Of a stretch of 64,000 bases of DNA, positions 43,222 to 51,715 are shown in pieces; positions within the stretch are counted from its first letter, which is position 1; each line of letters begins with the position of its first letter. The notes below the pieces were generated by a model. That model made no database searches and had not been told where the DNA came from. It saw only the letters and a list, made by a program, of their open reading frames with translations. Position numbers and translations under genes: made by a program. Source of the stretch: Roseiarcus sp963842835 (lineage in GTDB: Bacteria > Pseudomonadota > Alphaproteobacteria > Rhizobiales > Beijerinckiaceae); contig CAWJIB010000006.1 in the NCBI GenBank assembly GCA_963842835.1, forward strand, positions 186,001 to 250,000. The letters run 5' to 3'.

Positions 43222-44229
43222 ATGAGCGTGCATTTGTTCGGGCAGATCGGCGACGTTCCGGTCGTCGAAGTCGCGATCGCGTCCAAGGCGGGGGCGAGCG
43301 CAAAGATCTTGAATTGGGGAGCGGTCCTGCGCGACCTCGTCGTTCCCGCGGCGCAGGGCCTGCAGCGGGTGACGCTGGGCCTCAACTCGATCGAGGATTA
43401 TCTTGAGCACTCCCCGAGTTTTGGCGCCGTCCCCGGACGTTTCGCCAACCGCATCGCCAACGGCCGCTTCGCATTGGACGGCGCCGTCTACGATCTGGCG
43501 CGCAAGGCCGGCGAAAAGCACACGCTGCACGGCGGACCGAACGGCTTCGGCCGGAAACTGTGGAAATTGGGCCGCCACGACGCGTCCTCGGTGACGCTCG
43601 TTCTCGAGTCGCCGGACGGCGACGCCGGTTTTCCCGGCGTCTTGACCGCGACTTGCGTCTACCGGCTCCTGGAGCCCGCGACCCTGCGCGTGGAACTCAG
43701 CGCGAAATGCGATCGGCCGACGATCGTGAATCTCACCCAGCACGCCTATTTCAACCTCGACGGATCAAGCGACGTGCGCGACCACGAATTGACGCTGGTG
43801 TGCGACTTCTACACGCCGTCCGACGCCGAGCTGATTCCCACCGGCGAGATTCTCTCGGTCGCGGGGACGCCTTTCGACTTTCGCCGGGCGCGGCCGATTC
43901 GCCATCCCTCGGGCCAGACCTACGACACGAATTTCATCGCCTCGCACGTGCCCGACGAAACCGGGCTCGCGCCGATCGCCAAGCTGCGCTCGCCGCGCAA
44001 TGGCCTGACCCTTGAGCTGCACAGCACGGAGCCGGGCGTGCAGGTCTACGACGCGGCGAAGCTGAATTGCCCGGCGCCGGGCCTCGAGGACGCCCATTAC
44101 GGCCCGCACGCCGGCCTCTGCCTCGAGCCGCAAGCGTTCCCGGATTCGCCCAATCACCGCCATTTCAGCCCTTGCGTGCTGCGGCCCGAGGGCGAATACC
44201 GCCATGTGAGCGAATTTCGCTTCGCCTGA
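43222..44229 (+). CDS. galM: Aldose 1-epimerase
   Basis: 335 residues of the galactose mutarotase family. It interconverts alpha and beta forms of aldoses. PGRFANRIANGRFALDG and KHTLHGGPNGFGRKLW hold the first sugar-binding His, NLTQHAYFNLDG the catalytic His, and GLCLEPQAFPDSPNH the catalytic Glu. No sugar operon is next to it. A clear hairpin separates it from convergent rplI. Confidence 0.93.
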   Translation: MSVHLFGQIGDVPVVEVAIASKAGASAKILNWGAVLRDLVVPAAQGLQRVTLGLNSIEDYLEHSPSFGAVPGRFANRIANGRFALDGAVYDLARKAGEKHTLHGGPNGFGRKLWKLGRHDASSVTLVLESPDGDAGFPGVLTATCVYRLLEPATLRVELSAKCDRPTIVNLTQHAYFNLDGSSDVRDHELTLVCDFYTPSDAELIPTGEILSVAGTPFDFRRARPIRHPSGQTYDTNFIASHVPDETGLAPIAKLRSPRNGLTLELHSTEPGVQVYDAAKLNCPAPGLEDAHYGPHAGLCLEPQAFPDSPNHRHFSPCVLRPEGEYRHVSEFRFA

Positions 44230-44247
44230 GCGCAGACGCGCGGAACG

Positions 44248-44275
44248 CGCGAAGAGCGACGGCTCGCTCTTCGCG
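44248..44275. terminator. Bidirectional hairpin between galM and rplI
   Basis: A perfect 12 bp stem (CGCGAAGAGCGA / TCGCTCTTCGCG) with a 4-base loop CGGC lies between the convergent stops of galM and rplI. It lacks long T-runs. Confidence 0.7.
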
Positions 44276-44285
44276 AGACTGGCCC

Positions 44286-44861
44286 TTATTCGCGCGCCAG
44301 GCTCTCTCCCGGGCCGGCTTCGGCCAAGGCCTTGCCGACCTCGAGGCCGAGATCGTCCATCGAGGCTTCCTCGCGCACTGTGAGATCCTCGCCCTTGGCC
44401 TGACGTTCCGCCTGTTCGGGCGAGCGCGCGACATTGATCGTCACATTCGCCTCAACCTCCGGATGCAGGTGAACCGGCGTCTTGTGCAGGCCCAGCGTCT
44501 TGATGGGATGCAACAGGGATATGTGGTTGCGATGGGTGGGGAAGCCGGCGGCGGAAATCGCCTCCGCGATGTCGCGAGCCGAGACCGACCCGTAGAGCTG
44601 CCCCGTTTCGCCGGCCTGACGAATGATGATGAAGCTCTTTCCGTCGAGCTTGGCCGACTTGTCCGCGGCGTCGCGCTTGAGTTCGTGGTTGCGCGCCTCG
44701 AGGTCGGCGCGCTGGCTCTCGAACTTCTTCTTGTTCGCCTCGGTCGCGCGCAGGGCCTTGCCGCGCGGCAACAGGAAATTCCGGGCGAATCCGTCCTTGA
44801 CGCGCACCGTGTCGCCCATATGGCCGAGCTTGCCGACGCGCTCCAACAAAATAACTTCCAT
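44286..44861 (-). CDS. rplI: 50S ribosomal protein L9
   Basis: 191 residues. The N-terminal RNA-binding part MEVILLERVGKLGHMGDTVRVKDGFARNFLLP shows the L9 signature, followed by the long central helix and the second domain (AETGQLYGSVSARDIAEAI). About 40 extra C-terminal acidic residues are typical of alphaproteobacteria. It is the last gene of the rpsF-rpsR-DUF2232-rplI operon. Confidence 0.97.
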   Translation of the reverse strand: MEVILLERVGKLGHMGDTVRVKDGFARNFLLPRGKALRATEANKKKFESQRADLEARNHELKRDAADKSAKLDGKSFIIIRQAGETGQLYGSVSARDIAEAISAAGFPTHRNHISLLHPIKTLGLHKTPVHLHPEVEANVTINVARSPEQAERQAKGEDLTVREEASMDDLGLEVGKALAEAGPGESLARE

Positions 44862-44894
44862 GATAATCTCCTTTGATCGACTTGAGGTTGGCGT

Positions 44895-45881
44895 TCAGAC
44901 TTTAGATTTGTGCGCCGCCGCGCGGGCGCGCAGCGACGCGAAGCTATCGATCAGACCGATGATCGCGATGGCCGGCAGCGTCCAATTCGAGCGCACGACG
45001 CAGCAAAAATACAACGCCGACAGCAGCCAGGGACGCAGCGGCAGACCGCGCGACAGCGCATGCAGCACCGCCAGTCCCTGCAGGACAAAAGCGGCGCCGA
45101 GGGCGCCCGCGACGATCCAGGCGAATTGGTTCGCCGGCGCAGGCAAGACGAAGGCCAGCGCCAGCGAAGCGAGAGCGAGCGCGGCGAGCGGCGGCGGCAA
45201 CACGAATGCGCTGGGCAGATCGGGCCACGGCCGACGCAGACGATGCGACAACGCCGCCGAGCGCGCGGCCGCATAGAGATTGACGCAGAACATCAGCAGC
45301 GTCGATCCCGCGATCGCGGCGGGCGAGAGGCGCACGATGCTCAGCGCGAATTCATTCAGGGTTTCGCCTTCGGGCAAGATCGCAGCGCCGCCCGTTGCTT
45401 CCTCGATCGCCGGTTCGAGCGCGTCGGCGAAAGATTGCAAGCCCTGGTCGTAGCCGCCGTAGACCACGATCAGCGCGGCGAGCGCGCCGATGCTGATGAG
45501 AGCGCCGAGCGTGGCTGCGAGCGTGACGATCGCTCCGACCGGCATCCATTCCGGCGGCGGCGCGGCGCCCTTGCGCCAGGGAAGGCGGGCGCCCGGCAAA
45601 ATCGCGAACGAGGCGAGCGCCCAGCCGGGCAGGGCGATGGTCAACGCGAACAGCAGGCCGGAAAGCGGCTCCACGACAAGCGCGACGCAAGCGCAGGCGA
45701 CGCCGCAGGAGATCCCGGCGCTGAGCGCGCCCCAGCCCAGCGCGGCGATCATGATCGGCAATGGCGCGAGATAGGCCAGCGCCATCGCAAGCGCCGTCCC
45801 CTTCATGGTGACGACGAACAACAGAGCGGAGGCGAGGCCGGCGCCGATCGGGACGCCAATTCGGTTCATCATGACTTTCAC
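44895..45881 (-). CDS. DUF2232 integral membrane protein
   Basis: 328 residues with about eight hydrophobic segments; Ala/Leu-rich throughout. In alphaproteobacteria DUF2232 proteins sit between rpsR and rplI, as here, and this position supports the family call. The role is unknown. The listed start is a GTG; an ATG 12 bases later (MNRIG) is equally good. Confidence 0.85.
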   Translation of the reverse strand: MKVMMNRIGVPIGAGLASALLFVVTMKGTALAMALAYLAPLPIMIAALGWGALSAGISCGVACACVALVVEPLSGLLFALTIALPGWALASFAILPGARLPWRKGAAPPPEWMPVGAIVTLAATLGALISIGALAALIVVYGGYDQGLQSFADALEPAIEEATGGAAILPEGETLNEFALSIVRLSPAAIAGSTLLMFCVNLYAAARSAALSHRLRRPWPDLPSAFVLPPPLAALALASLALAFVLPAPANQFAWIVAGALGAAFVLQGLAVLHALSRGLPLRPWLLSALYFCCVVRSNWTLPAIAIIGLIDSFASLRARAAAHKSKV

Positions 45882-46009
45882 GCTGTCCCGCGGTTCGAGG
45901 CGGTTAGGGGAAGGCCGGACCGGTCCGCCTTTCCCAACTCGTCCCGCGCGCTCAAGATCGCCCGCGCGGGACTTCTGTCATTGGCGCGCCATCGGCGCGC
46001 CCGCGTTCG

Positions 46010-46246
46010 TCAACGAATGACGTAGGGCAGCAGACCGAGAAAACGCGCGCGCTTGATCGCCTGGGCGAGTTCGCGCTGTCTTGCCGCGCAGACCGCGGTG
46101 ATGCGCGAGGGCACGATCTTGCCGCGCTCGGAGATGTAGCGCGACAACAGACGCGTGTCCTTGTAGTCGATCTTGGGAGCGTTGGCCCCCGTGAACGGGC
46201 AGGACTTGCGGCGGCGGAAGAAGGGGCGGCGGGGTGCGGTCGCCAT
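46010..46246 (-). CDS. rpsR: 30S ribosomal protein S18
   Basis: 78 residues. FRRRKSCPFTGANAPKIDYKD and the basic TAVCAARQRELAQAIKRARFLGLLPYV end are diagnostic. S18 pairs with S6 on the platform of the small subunit. Its ATG shares one base with the rpsF stop (TGATG), so translation is coupled. Confidence 0.98.
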   Translation of the reverse strand: MATAPRRPFFRRRKSCPFTGANAPKIDYKDTRLLSRYISERGKIVPSRITAVCAARQRELAQAIKRARFLGLLPYVIR

Positions 46247-46686
46247 CAGAATGCTCCAGCTTGGGCGTCGTCACGCGGACGACGGGGACGCTCGGGACGC
46301 TCGCCGCGCTCAGGACGCTCGCCGCGCGGGCCGCGTCCGCCGCGCTCCTCGCGCTCGCTCTCGTCGCGCTTGCGCAGCATCGCGGACGGCCCGGCTTCGT
46401 GTTCGTCGACGCGCAGCGTGAGATAGCGGATCACGTCTTCGTTGAGGCCGAGCTGACGCTCCAATTCGACGATCGCCGCCGGCGGCGCGTCGATGTTGAG
46501 CAGCGTGAAATAGGCCTTGCGGTTCTTCTTGATGCGGAACGCGAGCGACTTCAAACCCCACGCCTCGACCTTGGAGACCGAGCCGCCGTTGGCGGCGATG
46601 GTGGTTTTGAGTTGTTCCGTCAGCGCTTCGACTTGCGGCGCGGTCACGTCCTGACGCGCCAAATAGACATGCTCGTAGAGAGCCAT
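46246..46686 (-). CDS. rpsF: 30S ribosomal protein S6
   Basis: 146 residues. MALYEHVYLARQDVTAPQVEAL starts the protein; KAYFTLLNIDAPPAAIVELERQL is the conserved core. The C-terminal 45 residues are a repeat-like tail of Arg, Pro, Gly and Glu (GERPERGERPERP), probably disordered. It opens the rpsF-rpsR-DUF2232-rplI operon. Confidence 0.97.
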   Translation of the reverse strand: MALYEHVYLARQDVTAPQVEALTEQLKTTIAANGGSVSKVEAWGLKSLAFRIKKNRKAYFTLLNIDAPPAAIVELERQLGLNEDVIRYLTLRVDEHEAGPSAMLRKRDESEREERGGRGPRGERPERGERPERPRRPRDDAQAGAF

Positions 46687-46932
46687 GGTGAGCCTTTCCT
46701 TTGCCGTTCTCAAAGCGTCCCACGCTGAGCCCTTCGAGCCCGTTGGAAAGGCTCGAGGCGGATCGTTCGAAGGCGGGAACACGGGAAGCCGGGCGTTTCC
46801 GCCCTGCCGCGCCCGAACTGATGAAGCTCGGTCTCGGCCTTCCGTTCAGCCCCCAGCGGGACGCTTCGGTCGCGCGCTTATAGACGAGCGCGCGCGAAGC
46901 GCAAGAAAAATCCTTCTCCTCGGCTCTCGCGC

Positions 46933-47703
46933 TCAGGCGGGCGGCGCGAAATTCATGATCCTGTCGTGCGGGAAATCATAGAGTTTCCCGGTTTCCTGCC
47001 AATCCGGCGAGCAGATCGCGACGATCTTGGGCGCCAGTTCCTCGGGCGTGCGCAGGCTCTGCGGATCTTCGCCCGGCATCGCGGCGGCGCGCATGCGCGT
47101 GCGCAGCGGACCGGGATTGACCAGCATGACGCGGATCGCCGAAGTGTTGACGGTCTCGGCGGCATAGGTGCGGGCGAGGGCGTCGAGCGCCGCCTTCGAG
47201 ACCGCGTAGGGTCCCCAGTAGGCGCGCAACTCTGCGCGGCTCGCCGCCCCGGAGGTGATGAAGACGACCCGGCCGGCCTGGGATTGGCGCAGCAGCGGAT
47301 CGAGCGCGCGGATCAAGCGCCAGTTCGCGGTGACGTTGAGGCTGAAGACGTCGTCCCATTGCTTCGGGTCGACATGATGCAGCGGCGACAAGGGGCCGAG
47401 CGCGCCGGCGTTGCCGACGAGGACGTCGAGACGGCCCCAGCGGCGGAACAAGGCCTCGCCCAGCCGGTCGATCGCGGCATGGTCGCGCAGATCGCAGGGA
47501 ACCAGGGTCGCGGGATTCTCGACCTCCGGCCGCAGCGCGCGGATCGCGTCGTCGAGTTCCTCGAGCGCGCCCTGGGTTCGCGCCAAAGCCACGACATGGG
47601 CGCCGGAAGCTGCGAGGGCGAGCGCCACGGCGCGGCCGATGCCGCGCGAGGCGCCGGTCACGAGAGCGACGCGGCTATTCCGGCTTTCTGGCGAAGGACT
47701 CAT
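46933..47703 (-). CDS. Short-chain dehydrogenase/reductase
   Basis: 256 residues. The NAD(P)-binding motif is VTGASRGIGRAVALALAASGA near residue 15, VGNAGALGPLSP is the NAG motif, and the catalytic Ser-Tyr-Lys are in FITSGAASRA and YAVSKAALDALAR. It is a complete classical SDR; the substrate is unknown. The same-strand neighbour rpsF lies 246 bp downstream, so it is probably a separate unit. Confidence 0.93.
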   Translation of the reverse strand: MSPSPESRNSRVALVTGASRGIGRAVALALAASGAHVVALARTQGALEELDDAIRALRPEVENPATLVPCDLRDHAAIDRLGEALFRRWGRLDVLVGNAGALGPLSPLHHVDPKQWDDVFSLNVTANWRLIRALDPLLRQSQAGRVVFITSGAASRAELRAYWGPYAVSKAALDALARTYAAETVNTSAIRVMLVNPGPLRTRMRAAAMPGEDPQSLRTPEELAPKIVAICSPDWQETGKLYDFPHDRIMNFAPPA

Positions 47704-47992
47704 TCGTTTTCCTGTACCGGTTTTCCCCGACCCGCCGGGGCCAAAGCCGCGTAGCAGGCCCAGCGGCCGAACGCCATGGCCGATATCAGACTTTCGCAGG
47801 GGAGCGTGAATGGGGGCCGCGCTTCGCCTCGAGGTCGAAAGCGCGGCGACCGACTTTCCTATCAAGCGACTTTTGGTGTAACGTCGGCTTTGAGATCGCG
47901 GCGTTCATTCTGTTTATTCGAGCCATTCGCAAGGTTCCCTGGCGGGCAAGGCTCGCTTGGCGTTCGCGGTCGTGAGCATGTTGGGGGGTGTC

Positions 47993-48334
47993 ATGTCCGT
48001 AGCAAATAGCGACCGCCAGACCGGGCGGACCGTCACCCGCGCCGACTTGTCCGAAGTCGTCTATCACCGCGTCGGGTTGTCGCGTACCGAATCGGCGGAA
48101 CTGGTTCAGGCCGTTCTCGACGAGATCTGCGACGCCGCCGCGCGCGGAGAGACGGTGAAGCTCTCCTCGTTCGGGTCCTTCGTCGTCCGCTCGAAAGGCC
48201 AACGCATCGGACGCAATCCGAAAACAGGCGTGGAAGTGCCGATCCTGCCGCGCCGCGTGATGGTCTTCAAGCCGTCCAACGTCTTGAAGGCGCGGATCAA
48301 CGGCGAGCCTGCCGGCCGGCAGAGCGCCAGCTGA
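47993..48334 (+). CDS. ihfA: Integration host factor subunit alpha
   Basis: 113 residues. The HU/IHF fold is clear: TVTRADLSEVVYHRVGLSRTESAELV, then GETVKLSSFGSFVVRSKGQRIGRNPKTG, where RNPKTG contains the Pro that enters the DNA minor groove. IHF bends DNA in recombination, replication and transcription. GGGGGG precedes the ATG at 47993. A MerR-type gene follows at 36 bp, as in many proteobacteria. Confidence 0.95.
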   Translation: MSVANSDRQTGRTVTRADLSEVVYHRVGLSRTESAELVQAVLDEICDAAARGETVKLSSFGSFVVRSKGQRIGRNPKTGVEVPILPRRVMVFKPSNVLKARINGEPAGRQSAS

Positions 48335-48369
48335 GGGCAAGGGGACTCGCGGGACGGGGTCAGAGCGCC

Positions 48370-48846
48370 ATGGACAAGAGCCCCGAGGCTTTCCGCACGA
48401 TCAGCGAAGTCGCCGAAGACATGGACCTGCCGCAGCACGTGCTGCGCTTCTGGGAAACGCGATTTCCGCAGATCAAGCCGCTCAAGCGCGGCGGCGGACG
48501 GCGCTACTATCGGCCCGACGACGTCGAACTGCTGCGCGCGATCAAAGAGCTTCTCTACGGCGAGGGCTACACGATCAAGGGCGTCCAGAAGCTGTTGCGC
48601 GAGCAGGGCGTTCCCGCGCTCGCCAGGAGCGCCGCGCGAGGGTCGCCCGAGCCGGCGCCGCCTCGAACCGACAAGGCGCATGCGGATTCCGCGGAATCGA
48701 GCGCGAGGGTTGAGCCGGCCGATGCGCCATCGGCGCCGGTCCTCGATGCGCGACCCGCGCCGGCCGCGCATGTGGCGGCGCTGCGCGCCATCCAGGCCGA
48801 TTTGCGCGAGGCGGAGAGGATTCTTGCCCAGGCGCGCGCGCTCTAG
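48370..48846 (+). CDS. MerR-family transcriptional regulator next to ihfA
   Basis: 158 residues. The MerR helix-turn-helix occupies residues 8-80 (RTISEVAEDMDLPQHVLRFWETRFPQIKPLKRGGGRRYYRPDD in sense). The C-terminal part is Ala/Pro-rich and low in complexity, without metal-binding Cys residues. The ihfA-merR order is common in proteobacteria. Its ligand and targets are unknown. Confidence 0.9.
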   Translation: MDKSPEAFRTISEVAEDMDLPQHVLRFWETRFPQIKPLKRGGGRRYYRPDDVELLRAIKELLYGEGYTIKGVQKLLREQGVPALARSAARGSPEPAPPRTDKAHADSAESSARVEPADAPSAPVLDARPAPAAHVAALRAIQADLREAERILAQARAL

Positions 48847-48911
48847 ATCATTTCGCGATCGCGCTCAGGCACATTGCCAGCGCGGCGCGGGTTGCCTATA
48901 AGGCGCATCGT

Positions 48912-48989
48912 CGGAGTGTAGCGCAGCCCGGTTAGCGCACTTGTCTGGGGGACAAGGGGTCGTGGGTTCGAATCCCGCCACTCCGACCA
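48912..48989 (+). tRNA. tRNA-Pro (anticodon GGG)
   Basis: A full cloverleaf with encoded CCA. The acceptor stem is CGGAGTG paired with CACTCCG, the anticodon loop CTGGGGG gives GGG for Pro, and the T arm has GGTTCGAATCC. It stands at the left edge of an accessory-looking region. Confidence 0.95.
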
Positions 48990-49393
48990 TTTTTCTTCAT
49001 AAAATCAGACTGATACGAGGGGCGGCCTGAGGGCCGCGCTCGGCTATTTTTGCCTGGGGAAACGACGGGGAAGCAAGCCGGATCTTTGAGAAATTCGGGG
49101 CGACGCACGGATCGTGTTCGGTGGTCTTTCGACTGAGCAGCCACACGCGGAAAGCAGACGGTGGCGCGGCGCGGAGAACAAGACAAGAACGTCAACGAGG
49201 ATATGCTGAGGTCCTAAACCCCAGCCAGTTTTGCTCGCGACGGCTCATCACGTTTGCGTGAGAATACGTATGTCTACCGCGTTCGTGCATTTGAATTAAC
49301 TTTGCAGAAACAGCGCGCAGAGACAATGAGTATCCTAGGTCGTACGTCGTCGAGAGGATGGCGGAGACAAAACGTTACTCGTGAGCCAAAGTC
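48990..49393. other. Intergenic stretch between tRNA-Pro and the Flp pilin gene
   Basis: No gene is convincing here. The right half is AT-richer than its surroundings (49240-49390) and probably carries the promoter of the pilin gene. Copies of the tRNA 3' end were not noticed in this stretch. Confidence 0.35.
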
Positions 49394-49558
49394 ATGAACG
49401 TATCATTCAAAATGTTCGTCGCTGAGGATTCCGGCGCGACCGCGATTGAATACGCGCTGATCGCTTCGTTGATCGCCGTTTTCATCATCGGCGCTTTGCA
49501 GGTTCTCGGCACTAGTCTGAGCAGCGAGTTCACCGAAGTTAGCGGCGCTCTCAAGTAA
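49394..49558 (+). CDS. Flp/Fap-type pilin
   Basis: 54 residues. After a short leader (MNVSFKMFVAEDSG) comes the Flp pilin core ATAIEYALIASLIAVFIIGAL, with the conserved Glu-Tyr and a hydrophobic helix, then a short polar tail. Such pilins are cut by a prepilin peptidase and assembled by a Tad secretion machine. No tad/cpa genes are in the window, so it is an orphan pilin and depends on a system elsewhere. Confidence 0.88.
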   Translation: MNVSFKMFVAEDSGATAIEYALIASLIAVFIIGALQVLGTSLSSEFTEVSGALK

Positions 49559-49825
49559 GTGGAAAAATCTCAAACCAAAATTCCTCAATGACAGCGCGTA
49601 TAGCTGACATGAGAGGGCCGACGAAAGTCAGCTGTCTTTTGACGTTCAGATTCAGATCGCGTGCGCAACGCGGTTGATCTTAGCGCTAACGCAATTCCCC
49701 ACCGCGAACTTCGCGCCCTGATGATCGCGCGATTCTAAGCTCCGGCTATTTCGGGGCCCGCCCGCAAGGCGATATGTCCTCCTGGGGCGGGTTTGGCGGT
49801 CAGGGGAGGGGATCACTACGGGCGC

Positions 49826-50095
49826 TTAGTCGAGCGCGAATTGTTCCACGGCAGCCGGGTCGCGATCTCGCGGTCTTCCGCCATGCTTGGCGTCGAAAGC
49901 CGCATCGAAGGTAATATCAAACTCTCGGTCGAACTCCGCTAGCTTTGCTGCATGTGCGAGGTCACGACGTGTGTCGACCCCGGGGCGTGTTTCTCGGCTA
50001 TTGCGGCGACAAGCTCTGCACGCACGCCGTCTTCTTCGGCGTAGCCCGCGTAGTCCGCGGGATCGAACTTTTGAGGCGTGAGCGGACCAACGGGT
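49826..50095 (-). pseudogene. Possible frameshifted gene remnant
   Basis: Two adjacent reading frames on the minus strand both look protein-like. The first, without a good start, reads FDPADYAGYAEEDGVRAEL and ends near 49939. The second, in another frame, reads LAEFDREFDITFDAAFDAKH and ends at 49826. Together they look like one small gene broken by a frameshift. I recognise no family. It lies in a region with other remnants. Confidence 0.35.
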
Positions 50096-50128
50096 CAAGC
50101 ACGCCCGCTTGTCCGAGCAAACGCCGAC

Positions 50129-50169
50129 AAAAAGAAGCCCCGCCGGTCCAGAGGGGAACCGACGGGGCT
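50129..50169 (-). terminator. Strong rho-independent terminator
   Basis: On the minus strand AGCCCCGTCGGT pairs with ACCGGCGGGGCT (one G-T wobble) around an approximately 10-base loop and is followed by TCTTTTTG. It would end a transcript coming from the small membrane protein gene. Confidence 0.8.
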
Positions 50170-50253
50170 ATCGAGGCGAGAACGACGGGAGACAGCTCGA
50201 ATAACGCCGACTGCCGCGGGGGCCCCGCGCTACGCCTCGATTTTCGGCGGGCT

Positions 50254-50301
50254 TTAGGCTGCGGGCACAAGCGGCGCCGAAATCGGGATTCGCTTCTTCA
50301 C
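50254..50301 (-). CDS. Possible 15-residue peptide ORF
   Basis: Directly after the stop of the membrane protein gene lies AAAGGAG, then a GTG start and a frame MKKRIPISAPLVPAA. The good ribosome-binding site and the position before the terminator are the only support. It may be a chance frame. Confidence 0.25.
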   Translation of the reverse strand: MKKRIPISAPLVPAA

Positions 50302-50316
50302 GTTGCTGTTCTCCTT

Positions 50317-50700
50317 TCATCGAAAAATGGCGCAGGCGGCCACGCCGGCCAAGGCGAGCCCGATCAAGGCGAGCGCGATCGACAGGGCCGCCTCGATCGC
50401 GCGGGCGCGGACGGGGAAAACTCGGGCCGCCGTCAGCGTGAGCGCTGCGGCGAGGGCGAGCGCCGCCGAGGCGAGCCAGTGGCCCGTGGCGGCGCCGGCG
50501 GCGGGCGGTGCACAGAAGAGCGCGACCACGATGGCGCGGTCTATGAGCTTGTCGAACGCTGCGGCGCTCACTGACATACGCGGTCTTACGAGGGCGAGCG
50601 AGGCGACCACGGCATCGACAACGGCGTGCAGGAGGCCGAGGAGGAAAAGCGCGCGCTTGACGGGCGGAGCCTGCTCGGCCAAAGGGATACGGGTGGACAC
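50317..50700 (-). CDS. Small membrane protein in accessory region
   Basis: Up to 127 residues from a GTG at 50700; an ATG at 50577 (MSVSAAAFDKL) would give a shorter form. Three or four hydrophobic segments are seen (ALFLLGLLHAVVDAVVASLAL, AIVVALFCAPPAAG, LASAALALAAALTL and AALSIALALIGLALAGVAA). I do not recognise it; size and topology would allow a holin-like or mobile-element protein, which is only a guess. A strong terminator follows downstream. Confidence 0.45.
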   Translation of the reverse strand: MSTRIPLAEQAPPVKRALFLLGLLHAVVDAVVASLALVRPRMSVSAAAFDKLIDRAIVVALFCAPPAAGAATGHWLASAALALAAALTLTAARVFPVRARAIEAALSIALALIGLALAGVAACAIFR

Positions 50701-50767
50701 GGTGGCGTTGTCTCTGATAACCGTGCAATCATTGGTTGCATTTTTAGAAGTGGGCGTCAAGCGTCGG

Positions 50768-50962
50768 ATGATGCGAAAAACCAGCAAGCCGAGAAAGAAG
50801 CCGGGGCCGCCTAAGACGGGGGCCGGACATGCCGTCGGCGTCCGGTTGCATCCTGATCTGGAGGCGCGCCTAGACGCATGGATCACAAAGCAGCCGGTCC
50901 CCGTGACACGCCCGCTCGCCATCCGTATCCTAATGGAACGGGCGTTGGACGCGGAGCGCTAG
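50768..50962 (+). CDS. Ribbon-helix-helix-like small protein
   Basis: 64 residues. A basic N-terminus (MMRKTSKPRKKPGPPKTG) precedes GVRLHPDLEARLDAWITKQ, and then RPLAIRILMERAL. This beta strand plus two helices looks like a CopG/Arc-type DNA-binding fold, as in small regulators of plasmids and phages. It is divergent from the small membrane protein gene and could control it. The call is based on pattern only. Confidence 0.5.
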   Translation: MMRKTSKPRKKPGPPKTGAGHAVGVRLHPDLEARLDAWITKQPVPVTRPLAIRILMERALDAER

Positions 50963-51007
50963 GCCGGCGCGTTGGTTTGCCCCGACCCCGAGGACGCGAG
51001 GCCCGCC

Positions 51008-51715
51008 ATGAGCGAAATCCGGCCGCATATCGTCATCGTCGGCGGCACGTCCGGAATCGGGCTCGCGACGGCCAAGTTGTTCGTCGCTCGGCGCGCCCGC
51101 GTCACGATCGTCGGACGCGACCGGGAGAAGCTCTCCGCCGCCTTGCTATCCCTGGGACCGTTCGGCGCGGGCGAAGCGTTCGACGCCTCTGACCGAACGG
51201 CCCTCGACGTCTTCTTCGACCGCATCGACCCGATCGAACATTTGATCCTGGCGGCTTCGGCCGGCAGCGGAGCAGGGCCTTTCGCCGAGGTGGAGGCGGG
51301 GGCTCTGCGGCGCGGCTTCGAGGGCAAATTCTGGGTGCATTGGCACGCCGCGCAGTCCGCTTTGCCTCATATCGGCGCGGGCGGATCGATCACATTCGTC
51401 ACCGCGGCGTCCTCGCGCAAGGCCGGCCCGGGAACGTCCGGCTTGGCGGCGATCAACGGCGCGCTCGAGAGCCTAGCAAGGACCCTGGCCAGGGAACTTG
51501 CGCCGCTGCGCGTCAACGCGGTCTCGCCGGGCGTCATCGACAGCCCGTGGTGGGCCGATAAGCCCGCCGGGATGTTCGAGGCCGCCAGCCGTTCGGCGCC
51601 GCTCGCGCGGCCCGGCGGCGTCGAGGAAGTCGCCGAGGCGATCGCGTTTCTCATCGGCAATCGTTTCGTGACCGGCGTCGTCCTCGATGTCGATGGCGGG
51701 CTGCACCTGACGTGA
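51008..51715 (+). CDS. SDR-fold protein lacking the catalytic Tyr/Lys
   Basis: 235 residues. The cofactor motif GGTSGIGLATAKLF (residues 12-25) and the ending FVTGVVLDVDGG are typical of SDR enzymes. The strand before the active site reads ITFVTAASSRKAG with Ser present, but the YxxxK site is replaced by LAAIN in SGLAAINGALESLARTLA. So the catalytic Tyr and Lys are absent, and classical oxidoreductase chemistry is unlikely unless other residues stand in. I know similar AAINGALE-type SDRs exist, so this is probably a real subfamily. Confidence 0.85.
   Translation: MSEIRPHIVIVGGTSGIGLATAKLFVARRARVTIVGRDREKLSAALLSLGPFGAGEAFDASDRTALDVFFDRIDPIEHLILAASAGSGAGPFAEVEAGALRRGFEGKFWVHWHAAQSALPHIGAGGSITFVTAASSRKAGPGTSGLAAINGALESLARTLARELAPLRVNAVSPGVIDSPWWADKPAGMFEAASRSAPLARPGGVEEVAEAIAFLIGNRFVTGVVLDVDGGLHLT

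Noticed and set aside
48932..49195. Minus-strand frame over tRNA-Pro ending in GGIRTHDPLSPRQVR
   Set aside because: This peptide is a well-known false translation of the antisense of tRNA genes; the tRNA is the real feature.
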